From positions 1-37,208 of the forward strand of contig CAYYDD010000006.1 of NCBI GenBank assembly GCA_964470515.1: a stretch of 37,208 nt of DNA. The letters run 5' to 3'. This document shows positions 1 to 7,468 of the stretch, piece after piece. The position numbers and the translations under genes were made by a program. How positions within the stretch are numbered: position 1 is the stretch's first letter; the number at the start of each line of letters is the position of its first letter. This stretch comes from RGIG3009 sp964470515. Lineage in GTDB: Bacteria > Bacillota > Clostridia > Oscillospirales > Acutalibacteraceae. The notes under the pieces are model-generated. The model was not told the DNA's origin. It made no database searches and saw only the letters and a list, made by a program, of their open reading frames with translations.

Positions 1-16
1 TTTTTTGTATAAAAAA

Positions 17-64
17 CAGAGAGACAACTTCCTTATGAAGTGTCTCTCTGCGGGGAGCTTTTTT
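17..64 (+). terminator. Hairpin, probable (bidirectional) terminator upstream of murI
   Basis: Arms at 17-31 and 37-50 pair over 14 bp with one bulged A at 27 and a 5-nt loop at 32-36. On the minus strand the stem is followed at once by six U (A-run 11-16). On the plus strand a T-run lies about 9 nt after the stem (59-64). It probably ends transcription of a gene left of the window. Confidence 0.6.
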
Positions 65-78
65 ACACCACCATACCG

Positions 79-102
79 GATGGCAGACGTCCGATATCCG
101 AT
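79..102 (-). repeat. 24-bp degenerate repeat, copy A (inverted relative to copy B)
   Basis: The reverse complement of 79-102 matches 3273-3296 at 21 of 24 positions. Both copies contain an ATATC-n-GACGTCTG core and both lie immediately upstream of a predicted sigma-A promoter. The family is not one I recognise. Confidence 0.5.
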
Positions 103-117
103 ATCCGGAAAAAATGG

Positions 118-146
118 TTGTAATCGCGCATAAACTGTGGTAGAAT
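118..146 (+). promoter_or_regulatory. Sigma-A type promoter for murI-ywiB-argS
   Basis: TTGTAA (118-123), a 17-bp spacer and TAGAAT (141-146) precede the murI start at 173. A strong purine-rich ribosome-binding site lies at about 160-168. Confidence 0.6.
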
Positions 147-172
147 CAAAAGGATGCAAGGGAGGGAGCCGT

Positions 173-988
173 ATGGATAACAGACCGATCGGTGTATTCG
201 ATTCCGGTCTCGGCGGGCTGACCGTTGTGCGGGAGCTGCTTTCCCGCTTGCCGCACGAAAAGCTGGTGTATTTCGGGGATACGGGTCGCGTACCGTACGG
301 CACGCGCACCCCCGCCACCATTCGCCGCTATGCCGAGCAGGATTGCCGCTTGCTGCTGAGCCACGGTGTGAAATGCATCGTCGCCGCCTGCGGCACGGTA
401 AGCGCCACCGCACGGGAGGTGCTCACCGCCCAACCCGTGCCCGCGATGGGCGTGCTGGAGCCGACGGCGGAGGCCGCGCTCGCCGCGACGCGCAACGGGC
501 GCATCGGCATCCTCGGCACCACCGCCACGGTGCGCTCGGGTGCGTTCAGCCGCTATCTGGAGACGCACGGCGAGGTTGAAACGTTTTCGCAGGCGTGCCC
601 GCTGTTCGTGTCGCTGGTGGAAAACGGCTGGATCGAGCGGGATAACGAGGCCACGGTCGCCGTAGCGCGGCGGTATTTACAGCCTCTGCGCGAGCAGCAG
701 GTGGATACCGTCGTTTTAGGCTGTACGCATTTCCCGCTGCTCGCCCCCGTGCTGTCGGATATTCTGGGCGAGGGCGTGACGCTCATCAACTCCGGCGCGG
801 CGTGTGCCGCCCGCTGTGAGCAGCTCCTGCGTGAGCAGGATGCGCTGGGCGATCCCACCGGTGAGGGAGGCTGTCAGTTCTACGTCAGCGATCAGCCCGG
901 CGGCTTCGTGGACGTGGCGGAGATGTTTTTGGGTCGCGCGGTAGAAACCGATATTCACCGTGTCGATTCGGAGGAGCCGGGCGTATGA
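173..988 (+). CDS. murI: Glutamate racemase
   Basis: Interconverts L- and D-glutamate for peptidoglycan synthesis in the cytoplasm. The 271-residue product has the usual family length. The N-terminal FDSGLGGLTV motif is at residues 9-18, the first catalytic cysteine at C73 and the second in GCTHFP (C184, H186). The start at 173 is preferred over the upstream in-frame GTG at 137 because the GGGAGGGAG ribosome-binding site sits just before it. The stop overlaps the next start (ATGA at 985-988), so it is translationally coupled to the DUF1934 gene. One oddity: the usual ACNT signature around the first cysteine reads ACGT here, with Gly74 replacing the substrate-contacting Asn. The family assignment is nevertheless secure. 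Confidence 0.93.
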   Translation: MDNRPIGVFDSGLGGLTVVRELLSRLPHEKLVYFGDTGRVPYGTRTPATIRRYAEQDCRLLLSHGVKCIVAACGTVSATAREVLTAQPVPAMGVLEPTAEAALAATRNGRIGILGTTATVRSGAFSRYLETHGEVETFSQACPLFVSLVENGWIERDNEATVAVARRYLQPLREQQVDTVVLGCTHFPLLAPVLSDILGEGVTLINSGAACAARCEQLLREQDALGDPTGEGGCQFYVSDQPGGFVDVAEMFLGRAVETDIHRVDSEEPGV

Positions 989-1407
989 ACGTGCAGGTAC
1001 GACTGATAACGCGTCAGGAAGCGGACGGCGATATTCAGGAAACCGTCATTGAGTCCGTCGGCACGCTGACGGCGCAGGGCGACGCCTTGGCACTGCGGTA
1101 TACCGAGCCGAAAACCGAGGAGGCCTACGGGGCTGACGTGCGTATGACGGTGTGGCCGGAGCGGACGCTGATCGAGCGTCGCGGTCCCATCAGCTCGCAT
1201 ATGCCGCTCGCATCGGATCAGCGGCAACCGTGGCGGTACGAAACGCCGTACGGGACAATGGAACTGCCGGTGCTGTGCACCGAGCTGGAAAACGCATTGA
1301 CCGCCGAGGGCGGCCGCTTGGCCGCCGTGTACGTGGTGGAAACACCGGGCGAGCCGCGCGGTATAGACTGTTCTATGGAAATATTAGTCGAGGGAGTATC
1401 AAAATGA
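985..1407 (+). CDS. DUF1934 (YwiB-like) small beta-barrel protein
   Basis: A 140-residue protein resembling the DUF1934/YwiB family, which is predicted to form a lipocalin-like beta-barrel and has no established enzymatic role. Typical features are the N-terminal 'V-L-I' strand with an E-T strand following, the central RRGPISSHMPL segment and the C-terminal IDCSMEILVE strand. The gene overlaps murI upstream by 4 nt and argS downstream by 4 nt. Location immediately before argS is common for this family in Firmicutes. No signal peptide or membrane segment is visible. Function unknown. Confidence 0.8.
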   Translation: MNVQVRLITRQEADGDIQETVIESVGTLTAQGDALALRYTEPKTEEAYGADVRMTVWPERTLIERRGPISSHMPLASDQRQPWRYETPYGTMELPVLCTELENALTAEGGRLAAVYVVETPGEPRGIDCSMEILVEGVSK

Positions 1408-3143
1408 ATACGATCGTGAAACAGACCGAGCAGCAGCTGCGCGACGCGCTGAAGGCTGCGTTACAGGCGGCCGTGGCGGCCGGCGAATTGCCGGACGAGC
1501 CGTTGCCGGAATATACCGTGGAGGTGCCCGGCGACCGTTCGCACGGCGACCTCGCCGCCAACGCGGCGATGGTGTCGGCGCGCGCGTTCCGCAAGGCGCC
1601 GCGGATGATCGCGGACTGCCTCGCGTCGCATCTGAAGCTGGAGGGTACGTATCTGGCACGCGCCGAGGTGGCGGGTCCCGGATTTCTCAACTTCTTCCTG
1701 TCGCCCGCGTACTATGCCGACGCGGTGAACGCCGTGCTGGACGGCGGCGACGCGTACGGGCGCAGCGATTACGGCGCGGGCAAAAAGGTGATGGTGGAAT
1801 TTGTCTCTGCCAACCCCACCGGCCCTATGCATATGGGCAACGCCCGGGGCGGCGCACTGGGCGACTGTATGGCCGCCGTTCTGGAGGCGGCCGGCTACGA
1901 GGTCTGGCGTGAGTTTTACGTCAACGACGCGGGCAACCAGATCGAAAAATTCGGTCTGTCGCTGGACGTGCGCTATCGCCAGCTCTGCTGCGGGGAGGAC
2001 AGCGTTGAGATGCCGGAGGATGCCTATCACGGCGACGATATCCGCGAGCACGCGAAGAATTTTGCCGCCCTCCACGGCGACAGCTATATAGATAAGCCGG
2101 AGGACGAGCGTCGCGCGGCGCTGGTCGCGTATGCGTTGCCGCTGAATATCGCGAAAATGAAGCGGGATATGGCCAAATACCGCATCGTGTACGACCGCTG
2201 GTTTACGGAATCCACGCTGCATCGGAACGGCGAGCTGGCCGAGACCATCGCCCTGCTGACCGAGCGCGGTCTGACCTATGAAAAGGACGGTGCACTGTGG
2301 TACCGTGCGGGCGCATACGGCGAGAAATACCAGGCGAAAAAGCATACGAACCGCGACGGCACGGAGGAAGGCATCAAGGACGAGGTGCTGGTACGCGCCA
2401 ACGGCAACCCCACGTATTTTGCGGCGGATATCGCGTATCACCGCAACAAGTTTGCCCGCGGGTTTGACACCTGCATCGACGTGTGGGGTGCCGACCATCA
2501 CGGCCACGTGGCCCGTATGAAGGGCGCGATGGATGCCGTGGGTCTGGACGGCGAAAAGCTTCAGGTGACGCTGATGCAGCTCGTGCGCCTGATGCGCGAC
2601 GGCGAGATCGTGCGTATGTCGAAACGCTCCGGCAAGGCCATTCAGTTGGCTGACCTGCTGGACGAGGTGCCGGTGGACGCGGCGCGTTTCTTCTTCAACC
2701 TGCGCGAGGCGAATACGCAGATGGATTTCGATTTGGGGCTGGCCATCGAGCAGTCGTCCTCCAACCCCGTGTATTACGTGCAGTACGCCCACGCGCGGCT
2801 GTGCTCCATCTTCCGCACGCTCGCCGAGGACGGCGTGACGCTGACGGATACCACACCGGGCACCCTGAGCCTGCTGGAGGCCGCCGAGGAACGCGAGCTG
2901 ATCCGCCATCTTGCGAATTACGAGGCGGAGCTCGTTGCCTGTGCCAAGGCGCAGGATCCGGCGGGGATGACCCGCTACGCACTGGAGCTGGCCACCTTGT
3001 TCCACAAGTTCTACAACGCCTGCCGCGTGCGTGGCGTGGACGAAACGCTTCAGCAAGCGCGTCTGGCACTGTGTGCCGCGACCCGCATCGGGCTGAAAAA
3101 CGTGCTCACCCTGCTCAAGATTGACGCCCCCGAGGCGATGTAA
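1404..3143 (+). CDS. argS: Arginyl-tRNA synthetase
   Basis: Class I aminoacyl-tRNA synthetase charging tRNA-Arg with arginine in the cytoplasm. The 579-residue length fits the family. The HIGH motif appears as HMGN (residues 143-146) within NPTGPMHMGNARGG, and the KMSKS-like loop as RMSKRSG near residue 404. The N-terminal additional domain (about residues 1-100) and the all-alpha anticodon-binding domain at the C-terminus (YYVQYAHARLCSI onward) are both present. The start at 1404 overlaps the upstream stop (ATGA) and follows AGGGAG at 1391-1396. The longer in-frame ORF beginning at 1152 only shadows the DUF1934 gene and is rejected. Confidence 0.95.
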   Translation: MNTIVKQTEQQLRDALKAALQAAVAAGELPDEPLPEYTVEVPGDRSHGDLAANAAMVSARAFRKAPRMIADCLASHLKLEGTYLARAEVAGPGFLNFFLSPAYYADAVNAVLDGGDAYGRSDYGAGKKVMVEFVSANPTGPMHMGNARGGALGDCMAAVLEAAGYEVWREFYVNDAGNQIEKFGLSLDVRYRQLCCGEDSVEMPEDAYHGDDIREHAKNFAALHGDSYIDKPEDERRAALVAYALPLNIAKMKRDMAKYRIVYDRWFTESTLHRNGELAETIALLTERGLTYEKDGALWYRAGAYGEKYQAKKHTNRDGTEEGIKDEVLVRANGNPTYFAADIAYHRNKFARGFDTCIDVWGADHHGHVARMKGAMDAVGLDGEKLQVTLMQLVRLMRDGEIVRMSKRSGKAIQLADLLDEVPVDAARFFFNLREANTQMDFDLGLAIEQSSSNPVYYVQYAHARLCSIFRTLAEDGVTLTDTTPGTLSLLEAAEERELIRHLANYEAELVACAKAQDPAGMTRYALELATLFHKFYNACRVRGVDETLQQARLALCAATRIGLKNVLTLLKIDAPEAM

Positions 3144-3180
3144 CGATACCGCACCCGCCCCTTGCCTAAAGGTAGCGTGA

Positions 3181-3209
3181 GGCTTGCCGAATCTTTGATT
3201 TGGCAAGCC
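3181..3209 (+). repeat. Intergenic hairpin after argS
   Basis: Perfect 8-bp arms (3181-3188/3202-3209) extend inward by five more pairs, one of them G-U, to a 3-nt loop. A second small hairpin, CACGCC-GCA-GGCGTG, follows at 3225-3239. Neither is followed by a U-tract, so they may be RNA 3'-end stabilisers, a weak terminator or leader structure rather than a classical terminator. They lie in the 285-bp argS-aminotransferase gap. Confidence 0.4.
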
Positions 3210-3272
3210 GAATTTATGCGGTGGCACGCCGCAGGCGTGACGGGGGACATCCCATCGTTGGCGCGTTCCCGT

Positions 3273-3296
3273 ATCCGATATCTGACGTCTGACATC
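3273..3296 (+). repeat. 24-bp degenerate repeat, copy B
   Basis: Matches the reverse complement of 79-102 with three mismatches and ends 7 bp before the -35 box of the capsule operon promoter. Confidence 0.5.
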
Positions 3297-3303
3297 TTTT
3301 TGT

Positions 3304-3332
3304 TGACAGCCTTTGCATTTTATCTTATAATA
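3304..3332 (+). promoter_or_regulatory. Consensus sigma-A promoter of the polysaccharide operon
   Basis: TTGACA (3304-3309), a 17-bp spacer and TATAAT (3327-3332) form a perfect consensus promoter about 95 bp before the first gene. No other convincing promoter was found up to 22509, so this may drive all 17 genes. Confidence 0.8.
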
Positions 3333-3428
3333 TGTATTAAAGTGAAATTAGTGTATCCTTTGCGAGTAATGGCTTTTTACAGGAGAGTATCTGCGCCGCT
3401 CGGCGGCGCGCGGAAAGGGGTAACTGTC

Positions 3429-4658
3429 GTGCTGAAGCCGTTTGAGAAAAAGGTGTGGCTTGCCACGCCCACTATGCACGGTGAAGAGCTGGAATACGTA
3501 ACCGAGGCCTATCGGACGAACTGGATGTCCACGGTGGGTGAAAATATCAACGAGGTCGAGCGGATCACCTGTGAAAAGGTGGGCTGCCGGTACGCGGTGG
3601 GTCTGTCCGCCGGTACGGCGGCGTTGCATCTGGCGGTCAAGCTGGCCGGCGTCAAGCCGGGTGACCGGGTGTTCTGCTCGGACGTGACGTTTGGCGCCAC
3701 GGTCAATCCCGTGGTGTACGAGGGCGGCGTGCCGGTATTCGTTGATTCCGAGCGCGACACGTGGAATATGGATCCGAACGCACTGGCCAAGGCGTTTGAG
3801 CTGTATCCCGAGGTGCGCGTCGTCGTGGTCGTGAACCTGTACGGCACGCCCGCTAAATTAGATGAGATCCGTGCGGTGTGTGACGCGCACGGCGCTGTGT
3901 TAATTGAAGATGCCGCGGAATCGCTGGGGGCTACCTACAAGGGTAAGCAGACCGGCGTTTTCGGTGTGTATAACGCGATCTCGTTCAACGGCAACAAGAT
4001 CATCACCGGCTCGTCCGGCGGTATGCTGCTGACGGATGACAAGGCCGCCGCCGACAAGGCGCGGAAATGGTCGACCCAAAGCCGCGAAAACGCCCCGTGG
4101 TACCAGCACGAGGAGCTGGGCTATAACTACCGTATGAGCAACGTCGTCGCGGGTGTCGTGCGCGGGCAGTACGGGCATCTGGAGGAGCACGTCGCGCAGA
4201 AAAAGGCCGTTTATATGCGCTACAAGGAGGGTTTCCGCGATCTGCCGGTTTCGATGAATCCGTATATCGGGAGCGAGATGGAGCCGAACTTCTGGCTGTC
4301 CTGCCTGCTCATCGACGAAGCGGCGATGTGTCGGCAGGTGCGCAGCGACAGCGAGGCCTGCTACGTAAAAGAGCCGGGCAAGACCTGCCCGACCGAGATA
4401 CTGGAAACGCTGGCGAGGTACAACGCCGAGGGTCGTCCCATCTGGAAGCCGATGCATATGCAGCCGATCTACCGAATGCATCCGTTTGTGACGGTGCAGG
4501 GCGACGGTCGCGCCCGCAGCAACGCGTATATCGCGGGCGGCGAGACGGTGGACGTCGGCGCGGACATCTTCCGTCGCGGTCTGTGCCTGCCGTCCGACAA
4601 TAAAATGACAGCCGCCGAGCAGGACACGGTCATCGAGATCGTCCGCTCGTGCTTTTGA
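3429..4658 (+). CDS. DegT/DnrJ/EryC1/StrS-family PLP aminotransferase
   Basis: Sugar aminotransferase (fold type I PLP enzyme) that would add an amino group to a keto-nucleotide sugar in the cytoplasm, probably at C4 like PglE/WecE-type enzymes. Of its 409 residues, the PLP-binding lysine is K190 in SFNGNKIITGSSGGM, the cofactor-contacting Asp is D161 in EDAAESLG, and the SAGTAALHLA phosphate-binding segment is at 60-69. The GTG at 3429 is chosen because GGAAAGGGG (3411-3419) precedes it; ATG 3369 and upstream in-frame codons lack this support. First gene of the polysaccharide operon. Together with the next gene it suggests an amino-sugar-1-phosphate initiating residue, but no cognate 4,6-dehydratase is encoded in the window. 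Exact substrate unknown. Confidence 0.88.
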   Translation: MLKPFEKKVWLATPTMHGEELEYVTEAYRTNWMSTVGENINEVERITCEKVGCRYAVGLSAGTAALHLAVKLAGVKPGDRVFCSDVTFGATVNPVVYEGGVPVFVDSERDTWNMDPNALAKAFELYPEVRVVVVVNLYGTPAKLDEIRAVCDAHGAVLIEDAAESLGATYKGKQTGVFGVYNAISFNGNKIITGSSGGMLLTDDKAAADKARKWSTQSRENAPWYQHEELGYNYRMSNVVAGVVRGQYGHLEEHVAQKKAVYMRYKEGFRDLPVSMNPYIGSEMEPNFWLSCLLIDEAAMCRQVRSDSEACYVKEPGKTCPTEILETLARYNAEGRPIWKPMHMQPIYRMHPFVTVQGDGRARSNAYIAGGETVDVGADIFRRGLCLPSDNKMTAAEQDTVIEIVRSCF

Positions 4659-4666
4659 GGTGCGCT

Positions 4667-5314
4667 ATGTATGCCAAATACTTCAAACGGCTGTTCGATT
4701 TCGTGTTGTCGCTCGCGGCCCTGCTGGTACTGTGGCCGGTGCTGCTCATCCTCGCCGTCGTCGGTGCGATCGCGATGCGCGGCAACCCGTTCTTCACACA
4801 GCAACGCCCCGGTAAAAACGAAAAGATATTTAAGCTTATTAAATTCCGTACTATGAGCAATGCGAAGGATAAGGACGGCAAGCTGCTGCCGGACGATCAG
4901 CGGTTGAGTACATACGGCAAGCTGCTGCGCAGCACCAGTCTGGACGAGCTGCCGGAGCTTATCAATATTCTTAAGGGGGATATGTCCATCATCGGCCCCC
5001 GCCCGCTGCTGGTGCAGTATTTGCCGTGGTATACCGAGGAGGAGCGTCACCGCCACGACGTCCGCCCGGGCTTGACCGGTTGGGCGCAGGTGCACGGGCG
5101 CAATTCCGTGGATTGGGATACCCGCTTCGCACTGGACGTGGAGTACGTGTCCCGGCTGACACTCGCCATGGATGCAAAGATCTTTTTTCTTACCATCCAA
5201 AAGGTACTGTTCCGCCGTGACGTAGCGGAGGATACCCGCGCGGCAGAAGGTAATTTTGCAGAGCTCCGCCGCGCTAAGGCAGAGAGTCTGACAGCCGGAA
5301 CAACGGCGAATTAA
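4667..5314 (+). CDS. Initiating phosphoglycosyl transferase (bacterial sugar transferase, PglC-like)
   Basis: Transfers a sugar-1-phosphate from UDP-sugar to undecaprenyl phosphate at the inner face of the membrane, starting repeat-unit synthesis. The 215-residue protein has one N-terminal hydrophobic re-entrant/membrane segment (about residues 10-35), the KFRTM motif (59-63), the Asp-Glu dyad D93-E94 in SLDELPEL, GDMSIIGPRPLL (104-115) and RPGLTGWAQV (133-142). This minimal form matches monotopic PglC-like enzymes rather than the large multi-spanning WbaP type. ATG 4667 follows GAGG (4657-4660); the in-frame GTG at 4649 overlaps the upstream gene and is less likely. Coupled with the adjacent aminotransferase it suggests a 4-amino or N-acetylated di-amino sugar donor (inference). 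Confidence 0.9.
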   Translation: MYAKYFKRLFDFVLSLAALLVLWPVLLILAVVGAIAMRGNPFFTQQRPGKNEKIFKLIKFRTMSNAKDKDGKLLPDDQRLSTYGKLLRSTSLDELPELINILKGDMSIIGPRPLLVQYLPWYTEEERHRHDVRPGLTGWAQVHGRNSVDWDTRFALDVEYVSRLTLAMDAKIFFLTIQKVLFRRDVAEDTRAAEGNFAELRRAKAESLTAGTTAN

Positions 5315-5332
5315 CGGTAGTGAGGGGTAGCT

Positions 5333-6301
5333 ATGACTATCTTGATCCTGAGCGCGGGTACGCGCAATAAAATCGTACAGTATTTTAAACGGACGGTGGG
5401 AGGGAGCGGCCGCGTCATCGCCACCGATATGAGCGAGCTGGCCCCCGCGGTGTACGAGGCCGATGCGTTTTACAAGGTGCCTCGGATGACGGACGAGGGC
5501 TACGTTGACGTGATCTTCGATATCTGCCGTCGGGAAGCGGTGGATGCGGTGCTGACACTCATCGACCCCGAACTGTCGTTGCTGGCCGCGCATAAGGATG
5601 CCTTTGCGGAATTGGGCGTTACGGTGGTCGGCTCATCGTATGAGCTGTGCGAGCTGTGCCTCAACAAATGGCAGACGTACAACTGGCTGTGCGCACACGG
5701 CTATCGCTGCGCCAGAACGTTTGTGGATAAGGACGCGTTCTTCGCCGCCGTCGAGGCGGGGGAGCTCGGCTACCCCGTGTTTGTCAAGCCCATCTGCGGC
5801 AGTGCGAGTATCGCGATCTCCAAGGTGTACGATAAGGAGACCGTGGACAATCTGTTTGCCCATCACGACGGGCTGATGATTCAGGAGTTTCTCGACGGTC
5901 AGGAGATCGGCGCGGACGTATACGTTGATATGCTCTCGCGCGAGGTGGTGTCCGTCTTTACCAAAAAGAAGCTCGTGATGCGCGCGGGTGAAACGGATAA
6001 GGCGGTGTCCTTCAAGGACGAAGCCCTGTTTGCGCTGGTCACGCGGTTTGCCGAGGAAGCGGGCTTCATCGGTCAAATTGATATTGATATCTTTGATATC
6101 GACGGTGACTATTACGTTTCCGAGATCAACCCCCGCTTCGGCGGCGGGTATCCGCACGCGTATGAGTGCGGCTGCGATCATATGACCTTGATTCAAAACA
6201 ATATCCGCGGCATCGTCAACGAAAAGCGTATCGGCGCGTACGACGAGGGCGTGTATATGATGAAATATAACGAAGTGGCGATCAGACGGTTGCCGGAGTG
6301 A
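5333..6301 (+). CDS. ATP-grasp ligase, carbamoyl-phosphate-synthase-like
   Basis: A 322-residue ATP-grasp protein, expected to activate a carboxylate as acyl-phosphate and join it to an amine. Visible parts are the N-terminal Rossmann-like pre-ATP-grasp region (about 1-110), the nucleotide-binding lysine strand YPVFVKPICGSAS (about 143-155), the loop IQEFLDGQEIGADVY, and the metal/ATP motif SEINPRFGGGYPHAYECG near 262-280. Substrates cannot be read from sequence. Its position between sugar-assembly genes suggests attachment of an amino or carboxylic acid to an amino sugar, but that is inference. ATG 5333 is preceded by GAGGGG with good spacing. Upstream gap is 18 nt; the stop at 6299-6301 lies 9 nt before the next ATG. 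Confidence 0.8.
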   Translation: MTILILSAGTRNKIVQYFKRTVGGSGRVIATDMSELAPAVYEADAFYKVPRMTDEGYVDVIFDICRREAVDAVLTLIDPELSLLAAHKDAFAELGVTVVGSSYELCELCLNKWQTYNWLCAHGYRCARTFVDKDAFFAAVEAGELGYPVFVKPICGSASIAISKVYDKETVDNLFAHHDGLMIQEFLDGQEIGADVYVDMLSREVVSVFTKKKLVMRAGETDKAVSFKDEALFALVTRFAEEAGFIGQIDIDIFDIDGDYYVSEINPRFGGGYPHAYECGCDHMTLIQNNIRGIVNEKRIGAYDEGVYMMKYNEVAIRRLPE

Positions 6302-6310
6302 GTGTGCGGT

Positions 6311-7465
6311 ATGAAACGATACCTGCTTGTCTGCCAGTCGCAGGACGGCAGCTACGTTAATTTGATATATGAGGCGGTAAAGCACGGCGGCGGTCAGCTT
6401 ACCGTGCTGTCCGGGGAGCTTTCGGATATTGATACGGACGTGACGACGGTGGAAGCGCCCCGTTACAACAGTCTGTCCCTTATCAGCCGCTTCAAGACGT
6501 GGTTTGCCTACGTGCGTGCGGCCAAGCGCTATCTGAAAGAGCATTTGGACGAGTTCGACGCGGTGATGTTCACCTCCAATCCGCCGATCAATCAAGGGCT
6601 TGTACGGTACGTACAGCGTCGGGGAAAGAAAACCGTCTATCTGGTGTGGGATATTTATCCCGACGTTGTGGAACAGAGCTTCGGCCGCAAGGTGCGTCCC
6701 ATTACGGCGTTGTGGCGGCGGCGCAACCGTGGGATCTACACCGCGTGCGACGCGGTGCTGACCATCGGCGAGGTAATGAAGCGCAACGTTGAAAAGAGCT
6801 ATCCCGGCCTGTCGGTGCGGGTCATCCCGTATCATACCGATACGGCGTTTATCCGCCCCATTCCTGCGGAGGACAATGAGTTTATCCGGCAGTACCCGAT
6901 ACTGCGTGACAAAAAAGTGTTTATGTATTCGGGGAAAATGGGTCTGGGCCACGGTTTTGACGAGATATTGGCGGTGGCGGAGGAGCTTCGAGAGCGGGAG
7001 GATATCGTTTTCCTGTTCGTCGGTCACGGCACGGCTTACCAAAGCATCGAGCGACATATGGCGGAGCGGGGCTTGCCCAATGCGATGATCCTGCCGTATC
7101 AGCCGCTGGAGCTGTTGCCGCATTCGCTCGGGTGCGCAGCCGTGTCCTTCATCACCGTCAAGGAGCAGACCGACGGACTGTTCCTGCCGAGCAAGGTGTA
7201 CGATGCGATGGCGTCCGGCTCCGCGATCGTTTGTATCAGTGGCGGGAATAACGACGTTGCCGCACTGATGGCACAGGGCATCGGAGAATCGGTGAAGGCG
7301 GGCTCCGTGGAGGAGTTGAAGGCCGCCGTGCTGAAGCTCGCGGACGATGACGCGTATTTGCGCGCGTGCCAGCAGCGTGCTCGGGATCTGGCGGTGCGTG
7401 ATTACGACGTCGGCAGCGTGACCGAGCAATATGCCGCGTTGTTTCACGACGTGTTGGAGGCGTAA
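6311..7465 (+). CDS. GT4-family glycosyltransferase, WbuB-like
   Basis: Cytoplasmic or membrane-associated GT-B fold glycosyltransferase adding a sugar to the growing lipid-linked repeat unit. The 384 residues contain the WbuB-like segment MFTSNPPINQG followed by VYLVWDIYPDV, a donor-domain strand FMYSGKMGLGHGFDEIL, FLFVGHG, and the nucleotide-sugar contact region LPSKVYDAMASGSAIV with the conserved E-x7-E pattern degenerate. ATG 6311 is favoured over GTG 6302 because GGAGTGAG overlaps the upstream stop at a suitable distance. Donor specificity unknown. Confidence 0.87.
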   Translation: MKRYLLVCQSQDGSYVNLIYEAVKHGGGQLTVLSGELSDIDTDVTTVEAPRYNSLSLISRFKTWFAYVRAAKRYLKEHLDEFDAVMFTSNPPINQGLVRYVQRRGKKTVYLVWDIYPDVVEQSFGRKVRPITALWRRRNRGIYTACDAVLTIGEVMKRNVEKSYPGLSVRVIPYHTDTAFIRPIPAEDNEFIRQYPILRDKKVFMYSGKMGLGHGFDEILAVAEELREREDIVFLFVGHGTAYQSIERHMAERGLPNAMILPYQPLELLPHSLGCAAVSFITVKEQTDGLFLPSKVYDAMASGSAIVCISGGNNDVAALMAQGIGESVKAGSVEELKAAVLKLADDDAYLRACQQRARDLAVRDYDVGSVTEQYAALFHDVLEA

Positions 7466-7468
7466 ACT

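Noticed and set aside
1461..3227. 588-residue ORF on the minus strand opposite argS
   Set aside because: It mirrors argS, has low-complexity, His/Arg-rich composition, no ribosome-binding site and no family resemblance. Long antisense frames are expected in GC-rich coding DNA.
3162..3428. N-terminal extension of the aminotransferase reading frame
   Set aside because: The extension covers the promoter and repeat, contains hydrophobic junk and lacks a ribosome-binding site; GTG 3429 fits the family start.
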